64,000 bases of DNA from Paratinospora sagittata (lineage: Eukaryota; Streptophyta; Magnoliopsida; Ranunculales; Menispermaceae). The stretch lies in NCBI GenBank assembly GCA_035771175.1, contig CM069604.1, forward strand, positions 21,143,115-21,207,114. The letters are read 5' to 3'. The notes beneath the pieces were generated by a model. It searched no databases, had not been told where the DNA came from, and saw nothing but the letters and a program-made list of their open reading frames with translations. How positions within the stretch are numbered: the stretch's first letter is position 1; each line of letters begins with the position of its first letter. This document shows, in pieces, positions 35,640 to 47,542 of the stretch. The translations under genes were made by a program, and so were the position numbers.

Positions 35640-37316
35640 TATTGATAGTCCACACCATATGTCTGAGTATATCCTTTGGCTACTAATCTTGCCTTGTAGC
35701 GCTCTAGGGACCCATCTGCTTTGTATTTTACTGTATAAACCCATTTGCATCCCACAAGTTTCTTTCTTGCAGGCAAGTCTACCAACTCCCATGTTGTATT
35801 TTTCTCCAAGGCTTCCATTTCCACATTCCAATTTGTATTAGATAAAGCCTCGGATAATGATGTAGGAGTTTGGATGTTGTTCAGGTTGGTAAGGAAGCTC
35901 TTATGGGTTGGTGAGAACTTCTCGAAGGATACAACATGAGATAGTGGATACAAGGGATGTTTAGTGCATTCCCTTGTTTCCTTTCTAATAGCAATAGGAA
36001 GATCATTGTCAGGTTCAGAGGCTAAAAGATCATTGTTAGTTTCAGGAACTAATGAAATTTGTAAGGAGGGTCTAGGATTTGTTACCTCATTTTCAGGGAT
36101 TGGTTCAGATTCTTGAACTTGCATCGGTTCAGGAGCTACAGCTTTCTTCCTTGAGTACATTTGTCCACTCATCTGATCCTTAGATTCATCATTGGGTACA
36201 GAGGGTGTAGGAGATTCAGGTTTGCTTTGTTGGAGGTTAAAAGGGCCAAAAATATCAAAAGGGTTATCAAGGGACTTCCGATCCTTGTCTTCATTGATGA
36301 CACTCTCCCCCGGAAGAGGAGCGAAAAAATAGGGCTCAGGTTCACAGAAAGTGACATTGGCAGAGACAAAGAATTTCTTTGATGGCGGATGATAGCATTT
36401 ATATCCCTTTTGAGTGAAAGAGTATCCGACAAAAACACACTTGAGAGCTCTGGGGTCCAACTTCCCCTTGTTGGGTTGGTGAACGTGGACAAATGATACA
36501 CACTCAAATATCTTAGGTATAAGATTATTGGAGATTTTGAGCTTAGGGTAAAATTGACATAGCTTTTCCATAAAACTTTTGAAACCAAGGGTTCGGGATA
36601 GTATGCGGTTAATAAGGTGTGTTGCAGTAAGGACAGTTTCCCCCCAATAGGACTTAGGCATAGTATTCTGAAATAAAAAGGCTCGGGTTGTATCAAGCAG
36701 GTGGTCGTTTTTTTCTTTCAACAACTCCATGTTGTTGTGGGGTGTGAACACAGGATGATTCATGAAGGATCCCCTCGTTTTGGAAGTAATTGGTCAATGT
36801 TTGATTAAAATAGTCTCTAGCATTGTCAGATCGAAATCTCTTGATTTTAGCACCAAACTGGGTGTGTATCATGTTATGGAAGGTAGGAAGAACAAAGTTC
36901 ACATCGGAGTTTTGTTTCAGTAAGAATATCCACGAGACTCTAGTACAATCATCAATGACGGACACAAACCATCGCGCTCCAGAAACATTAGGTATTGAAG
37001 AGGGACCCCAAATATCACTATGAATGAGATCAAAAGGATCTGAACTTCTTTCATTACAAAGTGGAAAAGATATACGCTTGTGTTTTGCAAGTTCACACAC
37101 TTCACAATGAAAATCTTCAACATTGAGAGACTTAAACAAAAAAGGAAACATGATTTTAAGGTTCGAAAAGAAAGATGGCGCCAAGGCGGCGATGATGAAG
37201 CCATAGTTTTTCTTTATTGGAAAATTTGTGCTCGGAGAGAAATGAAGTGTTACTCTTGATAGGGTGTACTGGTGTCTCAAGGTAATACAACCCGTCCTGT
37301 TCCTTAGCACGTCCAA
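35639..37316 (-). pseudogene. Copia 2 integrase
   Basis: Frame one (37316-36693) reads CEVCELAKHKRISFPL, DLIHSDIWGPSSIPN, WFVSVIDDCTRVSWIFLL, KRFRSDNARDYFN and HTPQQHGVVERK. These cover the HHCC finger end, both catalytic Asp regions and the Glu region. After a one-base slip near 36700, frame two continues LLDTTRAFLFQNTMPKSYWG and ALKCVFVGYSFTQKGYKCYH, then the acidic linker, then KKLVGCKWVYTVKYKADGSL and RYKARLVAKGYTQTYGVDYQ. Only the slip disables it. Confidence 0.92.
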
Positions 37317-37878
37317 CCATCATCCCCAAGTCCTGGTCCTGAAATGCATAGTAAGTAGGGAAGAAGGTTACATTACAACTCAGATCATGGGTCAGTTTTT
37401 GAATAGAGATAAGATTAGTAGATAGTTTAGGAACATGAAGAACATTTCTGAGTATAAGGGTGGGGCTGATGTGAACATCACCTATATCAGCAACTGTGGT
37501 TAAGGATTCATTAGCTATGGCTATTTTCCGACTACTAGGATAGAGGTTGTAGGTATGAAATATATTGGGGGAATTGGTCATGTGATCAGTAGCACCAGAA
37601 TCTATAACCCAAGAATTAGCAAAAGACTTATCCGAGACGTTAAATCCAATAGAAATAGGAAAGTTACCTAAATGGGCCAATGAACAGGTACCTGAGCGTT
37701 TGTCCAGTGTGCCAAGCAAAGATTTCAATCTTTCAATGTTGTTTTGGTTGAATCCTTCTGGCACCGGGGAGTCTGCAACTGTTTGTTCAATAGACAGATG
37801 TGCTTGTCCACTGGTCTTTTGTTGTCCTCCTTTGTAGCCCCATTCTTTACTGAATGCTTGCCATGAAGTTTCCAACAC
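37156..37878 (-). pseudogene. Copia 2 protease and gag-pre-integrase
   Basis: It reads SWVIDSGATDHMTNSPNIF (DSGA/T protease site), then VLHVPKLSTNLISIQKLTHD, GRAKEQDGLYYLE and LWLHHRRLGA. It overlaps the gag frame at 37725-37878 in another phase, so a frameshift separates gag from protease. Confidence 0.9.
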
Positions 37879-38690
37879 TTCTCCTTGGTATGTCTAGTCT
37901 TCTGACAATAAGTACACCATAAATTGTCCCTATTGTCTCGATTTGGTACCTTTGATGATTTAGCACGCTGAGTGTGTGTCTTCTGATCATTTCCCCGATT
38001 GGCAACCATAGCTGAGCCTTCCATCTTCTGAGGTGTGAGCATAACACTTCTTCTGCTTTCTTCAGTCCGGATAACTGAGATAGTCTCATTCAGAGTTGGC
38101 AACTCTTTGCTGAGAGTCTGAACTCTCACTTGATCAAACTCTGCATTGAGTCCAGCCAAGAAGTCATAGACCCGATCCTTCTCAATATAGTTCTTTAAAA
38201 CTACAGCATCTGCAGGGCATTTAGTCTCAATACACCTATAATGGTCAAGTTCCTGCCAGAGATTCTTCAATACATTGGCAAATTCGGTGACCGCCAAGTT
38301 GCCTTGTTTTGTTGTTCCAACTTTCACTTTGATCTCATACACTTGGGTTGCATCATGGGCCTTAGAGTATGTCTGATGAACGGCATCCCAAATGTCTTTG
38401 GCGGTAGTTAGAAACATGCATGTATCACTAATGTTTGGCGTCATTAAATTCCATAGCCACGCCATTATAGAAGCATCTTCGTTATCCCACGCTATAAACT
38501 TAGGATCTCCAGGTGTACCCTAAAGATGACTCAATTTCCCTAAGTCTTTTAGAAAAGTACGCACCAGCTGAGACCACTTCAAATAATTCTTTCCATCAAG
38601 TCTGTATGCTGCCTGAATGTTTCGTAGTTCTCCTTTCTCCGTTTTGTCAACTGCTTCTTCAGTCTGCACCGTTTCGGAAGTAATCGACAT
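37725..38690 (-). pseudogene. Copia 2 gag
   Basis: The ATG at 38690 (MSITSETVQTEE) leads through AYRLDGKNYLKWSQLVRTFL to a TAG at 38520-38522. The frame then resumes with WDNEDASIMAWLWNLMTPNI, FLAGLNAEFDQVRVQ, EESRRSVML and an intact CCHC knuckle, WCTYCQKTRHTKEKCWKLHG. Apart from the TAG it looks complete. Confidence 0.9.
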
Positions 38691-38759
38691 TTTTTTTTAG
38701 GTTACAAACTCAAAAAAGACAAAGAAAAATTAAATAAAAAAATAAAAAAATTTTAGACG

Positions 38760-39098
38760 AAGACGAAGAAGACGATGCAAATATCAGGCGATGTTAGCTA
38801 AAGAATATTTTTGAAGATGAAACCGCCGACGAAGAAGACGAACCAGCTGAAGAAGACGAACCAGGAGCCGCCGACGAAGATGAAACCGCCGACGAAGAAG
38901 AGATCTAGAAGAAGACGAACAAGTCGCGACAATGAACAATCGCGACGATGAAGAGAAGGTGTGCAACAGCGTCGACAAATCAGTCGCACGAATCAGAGCG
39001 ACGATGGTGAGATGTCAACCAGTCGCACAAATCAGAGCGACGATGGTGAGATGCGAACTAATCGCACGAATCAGAGCGACGATGGTGAGATGGTGTGC
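38760..39098. repeat. Repeat-built leader of copia element 2
   Basis: Between the primer-binding site and gag lie a gaagaagacgaaccagc / gccgacgaagaagac array (38760-38910) and three tandem 39-bp units, starting at 38982, 39021 and 39060 (agtcgcacgaatcagagcga, then cgatggtgagatg). Short frames here are repeat artefacts. Confidence 0.85.
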
Positions 39099-39265
39099 AA
39101 CAACGTCGACAAAAGACAGAGGGTTCCAACTGATGTAAGTCGGGCACGGTGATGGCGATAAAAACCAACCACAAAGATTCGGCAATGAAGGCCGACACAG
39201 AAGATTTCGGCGATGAAGGCCGAAAAACGTATTCCCAAATGTACGAGTCTAAAGCTTTGATACCA

Positions 39266-39529
39266 TGTTGTAAAAATAAAATAATGAAAGGCACAAAGAT
39301 GTAACGTGGTTCTGCTTAAAGGCCTACGTCCACGGGAGAAGAGAGGGAATATTTTCTTATTCTTGATGATGTCTTAATGGAGGGACACCATATATATATA
39401 GACATACAGAGCTATGCACACATATAGCTATAATTACAATTTTAGTAACTGCTAAATAAAACAACTACTAAAATTATCATCTTTCCTTAAAGGAAATAAA
39501 TCTCACAGATTTTGCTCTTCTCCACAACA
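39266..39529 (-). repeat. 5' LTR of copia element 2
   Basis: Partner of 34147-34410 and the same length. The element's primer-binding site (TGGTATCAAAGCTTTAGA on -) abuts it at 39265. Confidence 0.95.
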
Positions 39530-39990
39530 GTTTCCACTATCCAACCAAACAGTTTCTGTATTAGCAGGAAAAAACACAAAAAAACCATGACAAGAAGTTT
39601 CTAACTTTCTAATAATAATTTCCAATAGAGCTTAGGAACAAGAAACTTTTTTCTCAATTTAAGAAAGTGATTAAGAAAATGAGACAGTAAAAGCTATCAA
39701 TTTTCCAAGATTATAACAGTACATGAGAAAATAAAAACATCAAGATTTGATACACATCTTCCATAATGAAAGTAAAACAAAAAGGAAAGAAAGAAAGAGA
39801 TAAAAAAAGGTCAATAGAATGAACATAATATAGACAGAAAGTAATGCACCACAAAAGGTAAGGCAACTAAATGGAGTTCTGTTGAAACCACAACTATTTC
39901 CTGGAGGATTATAATACTAGAATTTAGAACAAGTGATAAGAGAATGAATGGTTGAATTTACCCATTAAAATAAAAAACAAGAAGCTTTAC

Positions 39991-40649
39991 CAAAATATTA
40001 TAGTTGGTGCTGCTGGGCAAACTTTTGATGGATGTGTACAATCTCCATAGACAAATTCAACAGAACTTGCATCTAACTTCATAAAATCACACATGTTGCT
40101 GCCAGGATCGTGGACAGCTAAAGATTGATAGCCTAGAGCCTCCCACTTAGATAACTTCTTCTCTTCTGCCTTCTTCCTTGCAGCTTCAATTCTAGAATGT
40201 TTTTCTTCGGGTAAATTTGTCCTAAGCCCCAGCTCCATAGTGGAATTAACATTTGATTGTGACATCTCTTTCAATTTTTCAACCCAAGAAACATACAAAG
40301 ACTCATCAATTCCAGCATTAAAATTAATAGATGCAGAACTATCTTTCATGGAAAAATCATCTCCCTTTAACAAATCCATTGAATTAATCTCAAACTTCTT
40401 ATCATCCTTGTCTGATTGTCGATGGCGCATTTTTATTACATTTTCAGCCACAACATTCACCTCTGTCATATTTACTTCACTGGAATTTTCGTTAGTGACA
40501 TGAGAGGGATCAAACATGTGCAACCCAAAAATGATAGATTGCAAATTACTAGAATTAGCCCCAATTCCATTACTGTTCTGGTCAATTTCATTCTTACCAA
40601 CCACATTTTGGCTAAGCTGCAACTTTTGCTCTGCTCTTCGCATGATTAC
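39991..40649 (-). CDS. CHR10: CHR10-like exon g: linker and start of macro domain
   Basis: The largest exon (659 bp), fully open. It begins VIMRRAEQKLQLSQNVVG, the end of the helicase module. It continues through an acidic, Ser-rich linker, a helical RIEAARKKAEEKKLSKWE segment, and FVYGDCTHPS, the first strand of the macro domain. It ends mid-codon before gtaaag. The open frame here argues for recent function of at least this part. Confidence 0.95.
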
Positions 40650-40748
40650 CTACAATAGAAATCACCAAAGAAGAAAAAAAAAATGAAACACTTCCAACCC
40701 TACTGTTTTGACTTGTCACGTCAGAGGCGGACCAATAGATTTTCTCAC

Positions 40749-40874
40749 CTCTTCCACCGTGCGTCCTGTTACGAGGTTTATGGACAACACATGGTTCATC
40801 TGACCAATTCGATGTGCACGTTGCAGAGCCTGTTTGTCCACCTGGGGATTCCAGTCTTGCTCATAAAATATAAC
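40749..40874 (-). CDS. CHR10: CHR10-like exon f: motif VI
   Basis: 42 codons in phase 0, reading [18 protein letters not shown], then RAHRIGQ (motif VI with its arginine finger), then [12 protein letters not shown]. The acceptor is cttgtag and the donor is gtgagaaa. The preceding intron (40875-42720) is AT-rich with no recognisable element. Confidence 0.95.
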
Positions 40875-42720
40875 CTACAAGTATACTTATATCATTAGGC
40901 AATAAAAACATATATACAACAGGTCACCGTGCAAAGTGTTGCTACAAACTGATACCAACAAATTATTAACTCTGAATCAAAGAAAAATTGATAGAAAATT
41001 TGGAAAATATGAATATAACTTAACAATTTTAACCAAAACTGTGGATGATGATTCAAAGTTTTCAATGACCTTGCAATTTGAATATTAACTTTACTATTTA
41101 ATCAACTGCATGACATACAGTTCTAGAAAAGAACCTGTTTCCCACATAGGTATCTTCCATAAAAAAATTTACTATAGTTCTGATAGACCAAATAGATCCA
41201 ACTTCCAAGTTTTAAATATACCAAGAGATACAACAAGAATCTGAATACCATAGACTAATTGGCATTAGCATAAAAAATTTACTTCTCAAAATCTTGAAAA
41301 ATGCTTTTCTGGTGGCATATTTCTTACCAAGGATTGAACATGAAAGTTCACCCTAATCTTTGGACCCTTTAAATTCAGAATTAATTTAGGTAAATCCAAT
41401 TCAAACAAAGAATTCTTTTTGTAAAAATTCAACATCTAAGAGAAGTATGAAGAATTTGATTTAGATGTCAGGAAGATCAAACTTTCTTTCTAGATATGCT
41501 AAAAACTAATATAATTATAACACTTAAAACTCATAAATATATTAGATTAAAGCAAGTATTATTACTTGACAATATTGTATGAGTAACAAACTATTACAAT
41601 TTTATTCTTAACATATATAGGATATTTATGGGTAGATTACACAGTTTATAAATTAAATTATCTTTTCTTTTAAAATTTGAGTCTTAAAAATCTGATATTA
41701 CTTCTTTCTCCAGTGATTCTTTTGAATCTATCTAGAAATTGTGGTTCAATCTTCTTTTGATTCTATCTAGACATGTGAGATTGTGGTTCAATCTCATATT
41801 TTTATTCTAGCAACATTTTCAAACAAAAGTTGAACGTTTATCTTAACTTTGTATTTGAGAAGTAAAAAAACTCAAAAGGTTTTCTTTTAACAAATTATTT
41901 TGATATTTTACATGACCTCAATGGAATTTTTAAAATATTTCAAATACATAATTCATAATTCAATGATTCAAAAACTTAAAAATTTGATGGGAAATCTCAA
42001 AATTTTCATTTTCATGTTCCTCACAAGTCAAATAAAATAATAAAAATCATAAACACCTGTACACATAGCAAGTGGCTCCCAAACCTATAGTTTACAATTT
42101 ACATAATTGCAAACTGATCCAAATACTCTAACTTTTTGAGCTCAACAAAATAGTCTAATCCAAGTGGCATTCATCATTTTAGATTCTAGAACATAATTAT
42201 TTTTAACTTTGAGACCTATGAAAATGATACATACATAACCTAATGACTGCTTTTCTGAATCTACATGTGCAAAGAAAGACCCCCTCTAGCCCCTCTGCAG
42301 GTCCCTTAATTTGTTAAGACAAAGTTAATGTGCATCATTCACACTAAAGAAGAAACATTTCTCCCCTAGCTTTCTGTGTTCTGGTCTTGTTTGGACAAAG
42401 AAAACAAAAAGACAATAAAGATAATCTCTAGTTTCCTCCTCCTTAGTTTCTCAAGACAACCATGATTGAGGCGGATAGATGAAAAGAAATGTTTCTTCCC
42501 CAGCTTTCGCTGTTTTGATCTTGAATGGACAAAAAGAAGACCATAAAGAAACTCCTAGCTTTTTCTTCGTGTTTTTTCCTATCTCCTTCCACATTCTTAT
42601 AGGCCATCACAGCTAGCTTTTGTGTTGATTTTTTGGTTAATTGATTATCTTTCTAATGAGTAGAACCTATACTTCTATTATTAATTTCAAATATAAAGAT
42701 GAAAATTTGTTGCAACTCAC
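40875..42720. other. AT-rich CHR10-like intron
   Basis: No element recognised. Around 42260-42560 a phrase of the type atttctcccctagctttc...gttctggtcttgtttggacaa is repeated imperfectly (42355 and 42487), which suggests an old local duplication. Confidence 0.4.
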
Positions 42721-42924
42721 AGTATCTGCAGCAACAAGGTTAAGACCAACTCCCCCTGCTCTAGTTGAAATCAAGAAGACAAATGCCTCCTGTTGATTGG
42801 GTTGCACATTCGAATTGCCTTCAACTGGCTGATTGCTAAAACTTCTTATTGCAGCAAACCGCTCTTCAGCACGAATAGAACCATCGAGACGTTCATATGT
42901 ATACCTCCGCAACTCCAGAAAATC
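42721..42924 (-). CDS. CHR10: CHR10-like exon e: helicase C motifs V
   Basis: 68 codons in phase 0, from [16 protein letters not shown] to [23 protein letters not shown] and [11 protein letters not shown] are diagnostic of SNF2-family helicase C domains. The acceptor is gaataaag and the donor is gtgagttg. Confidence 0.95.
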
Positions 42925-43018
42925 CTTTATTCCAAGCATAATTTCAAAGATGCAAATAATTAAAGGACAATCTTTTTATATATGAACATTTGTAATTCAG
43001 AGAAGGAAGCCAACAAAC

Positions 43019-43126
43019 CTGAAGAATATCAAGTGTATGAGTCATCTGAGCAAAGAGTAGAACTCGGTGTCCAGCAGCATATAGCTTTTGAAGAAGTTGG
43101 TCCAAAACAATCAGTTTACCGCTGGC
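43019..43126 (-). CDS. CHR10: CHR10-like exon d: helicase C motif IV region
   Basis: 36 codons in phase 0, reading [15 protein letters not shown], then [18 protein letters not shown]. This is the start of the helicase C lobe (SGKLxxLDxLL and HRVLLFSQMT). The acceptor is ttgttag and the donor is gtttgttg. Confidence 0.92.
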
Positions 43127-43331
43127 CTAACAAATGTAAATAAATAAAAAGAGGAACAAACTACCCTGGATCAGCAAAAAAAATAGTACAAAAATTTTAT
43201 AGCACCAAAGGCTCCCTCCCAAATAATTTATAAATCGTCAACTAGCAGGACTCTTTCATCTTTTAGAGTGCTTTCAAGGTATTCAGAGTGCCTATTGAAG
43301 TACACTGGACTAAAATGGATTCTTCAGTTAC

Positions 43332-43422
43332 CTGAACTAGGTGTTCACCCTCTTCGTACGGTTCAGGCTCAATACCTGGGAAGAGGTAAGGATGGCTGCA
43401 TGCTTTCCGCAACTGTATAACC
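43332..43422 (-). CDS. CHR10: CHR10-like exon c, carrying a one-base frameshift
   Basis: It reads [14 protein letters not shown] and later [15 protein letters not shown], the conserved SNF2 block before the helicase C domain. The two halves are in different frames because of a GGGG run at 43378-43381 (+ strand) where three Gs would keep frame. The exon is 91 bp, against the 90 that both neighbouring phases require. As written, the frame hits TGA four codons later. Acceptor ttcag and donor gtaact are intact. Confidence 0.85.
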
Positions 43423-44294
43423 TGAACAGATGAATAGATAGGGCCAAAATATTACATAACATCTAAAGGCAAAAGAAAAACTTATAATACTTTTTATTTA
43501 AAATTTTACATAAACATGCATTCACCAAATTGATAAAGTTATAACCAAGTTCTCAGTTAAAATTACCATTACAAAAGAAGTGTTAGGTAAGTTAGTTTAG
43601 ACGCTAGATTCAAGAACAAAACAAATGACTTGGGATTCCTGCAACCACCACGACTAAACGATCTGCAGTTTCCCCTAATTTCATGAAGGCGGACATTCCA
43701 CTAGCCAATAGCCACTAGGCACCTTAAGATTATATTTTATAAGATAAGTTATTGAGCTTTCATTTCACCGAATTTGGATGAACTTTTAGTTCCCTATCTT
43801 GAATTGAAATTGGTGAACATTTAAGTTGAGAACTTATTTGTCTTATCTTCATCTTTGATTCAATCCGGTCCATAGTTTTCCCTGATATGCAAGTGAAAGG
43901 GCATTTCTCAATGAGACCACTGTGCTTAGAAATGCAAGACAAAATCATTACTAATGGAATGAGAATGCCTACAAAATGCATATAATAGGAATACATTCTC
44001 AAACAAAAGCCTCTTGTAACAACTTCCCCCTCCCTCACCACCAACATACACAAACAATAAATTTTAAAAAATAAATAAATCAATAAGAGCAAATGGAAAC
44101 CCAATCTTGGCATTTGCTTTGACTACTTTGGTACTTCCATGTTCTATCACAACTTAAATATGATCCCAATACCAGTATCTATGACCTTTTTCTTGATTAG
44201 AAAAAAAAAAAATGGTTATATTAATAATAGGAAAATATGAAAGATAGAGGAGAACAAAGAACCAAGGTACAAAACCTATGCAGTATCCAAAAAC

Positions 44295-44705
44295 TGTTGA
44301 GATTTATGCAGCGGAACAAACACAAACACACACACACATGGATGCAAATCAAAGCAAACAAGGAGAGAAGCACACACAGATCTACGTGGTTCAGCAAAGA
44401 TCCACCTACGTCCACAGGAGATGAAGATTTTACTATTTGGGGAGAATTAGGTACAACACTCACAATGTCTCTCTCACATCACCTCGACCTCTCAATCCCT
44501 AATAATAGGTTTACATAGAGAGGTAATAGGATTTGTTTCTAATTCAGATCAGGAAAGTTTCTAACTTGGACTAGAAAAGCTTCCAACTAAAAAGTTTCCA
44601 ACTTAGACTAGGAAACTAATACATGAAATAGAAATAAGCCATTGGACCCATATAATGGGCCGAGCCCCACCGTACATAAAAAAACAAGGTCCATACAGGT
44701 CAACA
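44295..44705 (+). mobile_element. Copia-type solo LTR (probable)
   Basis: It begins tgttgagatttatgcagcgg and ends ccatacaggtcaaca. It contains ctacgtggttcagc and ccacctacgtccacaggag, phrases typical of copia LTRs (compare those of copia element 2). No target duplication is visible (aaaac / cctcc), so the ends are tentative. Confidence 0.55.
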
Positions 44706-45090
44706 CCTCCTAAAGACTTGTCCATGAACATCTAAAGGGAGGTTCCATATTTAATTAGGTCGCGCACAACAATTGCCTCACATGTAGAGTCAATGAAGAT
44801 TCCATTGTTCCTGTTCAAGCAAGCAAGCCAAAACAAAGCTAAAATTGCTACATTCTGTATTCTCTTGTGCTTGTGGCCTAGAGCACCATCATGATTGATG
44901 GCAAATGTGTCTGAACATCTTCAAGGGAGGGTTGAACATAGCTGGTACTCTTTGAGCAATAAATGCCAAATCTTGAAAGGAAAGGAGCAAAAAAGGAAGA
45001 GATGATCAATAGCTTCCAAATTCTTTTTGCCTTAAAGCACTAGTTTGGGGACAAACATAAGAAGGGAAGCTTCTTCAATGAAACATCACA
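44706..45090 (-). mobile_element. LINE zf-RVT tail remnant
   Basis: Read across frames on the - strand: FPSYVCPQTSALRQKEFGSY, then LPFLLLSFQDLAF, then a NRNNGIFID-type end, with several stops. The pattern (Cys pair, then AIDHLF, then LxQEQxN) matches decayed zf-RVT. It abuts the solo-LTR-like piece on one side and the Tourist-like MITE on the other. Confidence 0.5.
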
Positions 45091-45099
45091 AAAAGTTAA

Positions 45100-45466
45100 G
45101 GCTGCGTTTGGCATCCAATTTAAAAATAGTTTTTAAAAAATTAAAAAATGATCTCATTTTAAGTTAATTTATAGTTTCTAAATTTATGTTTGGTATCATA
45201 TTCAAGAATTGAAACAAGAGAAAACTTGTTTGGTTTGTTTAAGATTTCACACAAATCAAGTGGAAAAGGCTTATGTGGATCCCATTAGATACAAGAAAAA
45301 CTCAAAAAACAACATTTGTATGTTTTCTAAAAACAAGCCACTTTCGTAACTTTTTTAAAAAAACGGTTTTTAAATCCTGTCAAACCAAACAAGTTTTTTG
45401 TAACTTTTTTGAATTTTTGTTTTTAAACACAAAAAACTGGATTTAAATTTCATACCAAACGCAGCC
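45100..45466. mobile_element. Tourist-like MITE (PIF/Harbinger type)
   Basis: 367 bp with terminal repeats GGCTGCGTTTGG / CCAAACGCAGCC, flanked by taa on both sides (45097-45099 and 45467-45469). A 3-bp TWA duplication and GGCTG-type ends are typical of Tourist-like elements. The interior is AT-rich and non-coding. Confidence 0.85.
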
Positions 45467-46194
45467 TAATATTGTCCAAAAGACTGAAAACCATATAAGA
45501 AACATGGACTTTCCAAATGAAGGAAAAGTAGGGAAACTGGGGTGAGTTTGAGAGTCCCAGACTTATGGGAAAGAAAAGATTTCAGAAATAATGATCAATT
45601 GGGTAACCGGTCCAAATTCTACTGTCTAATTCTACCCCTCAAATCCTTTCACCCTCCAGCCTAGATAGAAGAGATCCTGGATTTTGGATTTCCTAATTGC
45701 TAACATTTCTTAAAAAAAAAAAGTGGAAGTTCCTAGAGGAAAATGTAATGGAGTTCTCATAATGAGAAAGAATTGCTCAGATTACGGAATCATGGATGAA
45801 AGATGTTGAATACGAGGGAAATGAGGATTTGGATGGTGCAATCACCGCACCATGAATCTTCCAAAATTAGATATTTTGACCATTACCCAACTTGCACTTC
45901 ACCAAATCAAAGAGTTGCAAGTAAGGGGATGAGATGAATTTCCACGTCCATCATCTCTAGTGTTGCAATACAAACCATAAATACTATTTATAACCTTTGC
46001 TGACATCCCAAAATTCTCTTCTTCACAATTATTTAACAACTAAGCACTTACCCACAAGTCATTCTTTCCCCTTACACCATATTCACATGGAAAGCTCAAG
46101 TGCCATTCAGAGTCAGGATTTTGGGGTCGCTTCGTGCCCACAAGAAGCTCAATATGATGGGCATGCTTCAAAGGAGATAACCCTAAAGGTCTAT

Positions 46195-46560
46195 TTCTCC
46201 TAATTGATGTTTTCTCATGTAAGAAAAGTGGGGAGACTATCCATCATATTTTCATACACCGGCACACTACCCATGCTCAAAGACAATGTGAGAGAATTGG
46301 AATGATCTCCCTTGTCTATCAAAATAAATATGGCCAATAATTGCAGGGAACTCTTCCTCTTTCTAGGGGATGAAAGCTTTTAATATTAGAAACTACTAGA
46401 GAATCATTGTTTTTGCAGTTACATGGAGCATCAAGAGGGGAAGGAATCAAAGGATTTCAATGAGAACCATGACACCAAGACAATTTGGGATAGCTTTCAA
46501 TTTCTTGCCTCTTCACAGAATGTAGATTCTAAGCTATCTAAGGGTTATAGTAATCAATAA
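46195..46560 (+). mobile_element. LINE zf-RVT tail remnant
   Basis: The + strand reads CKKSGETIHHIFIHRHTTHA, then IGMISLVYQNKYG, then further on RRGKNQRIFNE. The C...G.xxxHHxFxH block and the RRxRNQRIF end match zf-RVT tails. Stops interrupt it. Confidence 0.55.
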
Positions 46561-47424
46561 GTAGGTCAGAGGTTGGAATAATCTTAATTCAGCTCTAGTG
46601 AGTGCTTTCTAAGAACTTCTGGTGATATTGTTGCACTCTTTTTCGTATCCTCTTCATAATATTCTCTAGTTTCTTATCCCAAAAAAAGTCATATAAGTGA
46701 ATTTCTTTTCAGTTATTCATTACTTATAAATATGCTACCTATTACTTCACCTACATGTAAAAATCCAATGGAAATAGCATTTGATGCTAAAGACTTTACC
46801 TTTTCTTTAAAGCATTTTTATGTCAAGCATGCTAATTTAGCTTGTCCTTGTTAGTTCTATGGCAGTTTGAACTTCTTCATTCCACCACCACATTTTTTTT
46901 CACATATGGTCCTACCCCCTTTGATTCTCCTAAAACAGCTTATGTTCTATTTTTACGCATTTAGTTATTTTATCTCAAATAGGTTGAGGTCATCACAAAT
47001 CTTTAGTACAAATGCTTCTTATGAATTTTTTTTCAAATTTTTTTCCATATTTTTTTCTCCTCTTCCATTTAATGTTTAATATTTTGAGCAAAAATTCAAA
47101 AAATGTCAGCTGAATTTCACCAAATTTTTAGAACTTTAATACATTTATTTTTTTTAAAAGCCCTATCATCCTAAACTACCTTGAACTCTAGTACAACCAA
47201 GGTATTCCAACCTAATGAATTATTGTATTCAACTATGTTTTTCAGTCTAGTCTAAAGTCAACGTATACAGAAGCTCCGTCCCTACAAGGATATCACATTT
47301 CCATCCATGACAATGACTAACATGTGTAGCAGCACACATCTATATTAGTTTAAAAAAAATGACAGTCCATTCCACGCCATATTCAAGAGGGGGAGAGAGA
47401 AAGAGAGAGAGAGAGAGAAATTAC
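46561..47424. other. CHR10-like intron
   Basis: T-rich sequence. Around 46800-47080 are phrases such as ttgtccttgttag and aggttgaggtcatcacaaat that recall RTE-type LINE tails, but no translation could be confirmed. A GA microsatellite lies at 47392-47419, just inside the intron. Confidence 0.4.
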
Positions 47425-47542
47425 AATGTTCTGTAAGGACAGCTGGTTAGAAACTCTGGAGGAAAATGCTAGAAGCATAGGAAGCTCCCTCCTCAATATT
47501 GATAGATAGACCTTCTTTTGTAGGACTACTAGTGGCACCATC
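47425..47542 (-). CDS. CHR10: CHR10-like exon b
   Basis: 39 codons reading [20 protein letters not shown] through NQLSLQNI, continuing the lobe 1 to lobe 2 connector. The acceptor is cctgacag and the donor is gtaatttc. The following intron (43423-47424) holds a solo-LTR-like piece, two LINE tails and a MITE. Confidence 0.88.

Larger units (their letters stand above)
34147..39529 (-). mobile_element. Ty1/copia element 2, nearly full length, inactivated
   Basis: 264-bp LTRs (34147-34410, 39266-39529) with about a dozen differences by eye. The primer-binding site for initiator Met tRNA is at 39249-39265, abutting the 5' LTR. The polypurine tract (TTGAGGGGGAG on -) is at 34411-34421. Flanks ctttc / gtttc differ at one base, an almost perfect 5-bp target duplication. 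gag and pol are complete in order, with a few lesions: a TAG in gag, frameshifts between protease and integrase and within integrase, a TAG at the start of RT, and a deletion before RNase H. It lies sense in an intron of the CHR10-like gene. Confidence 0.95.

Noticed and set aside
38784..39152. Arg- or Asn/Asp-repeat frames in the copia 2 leader
   Set aside because: Products of the 39-bp and gacgaagaa tandem repeats in the untranslated leader.
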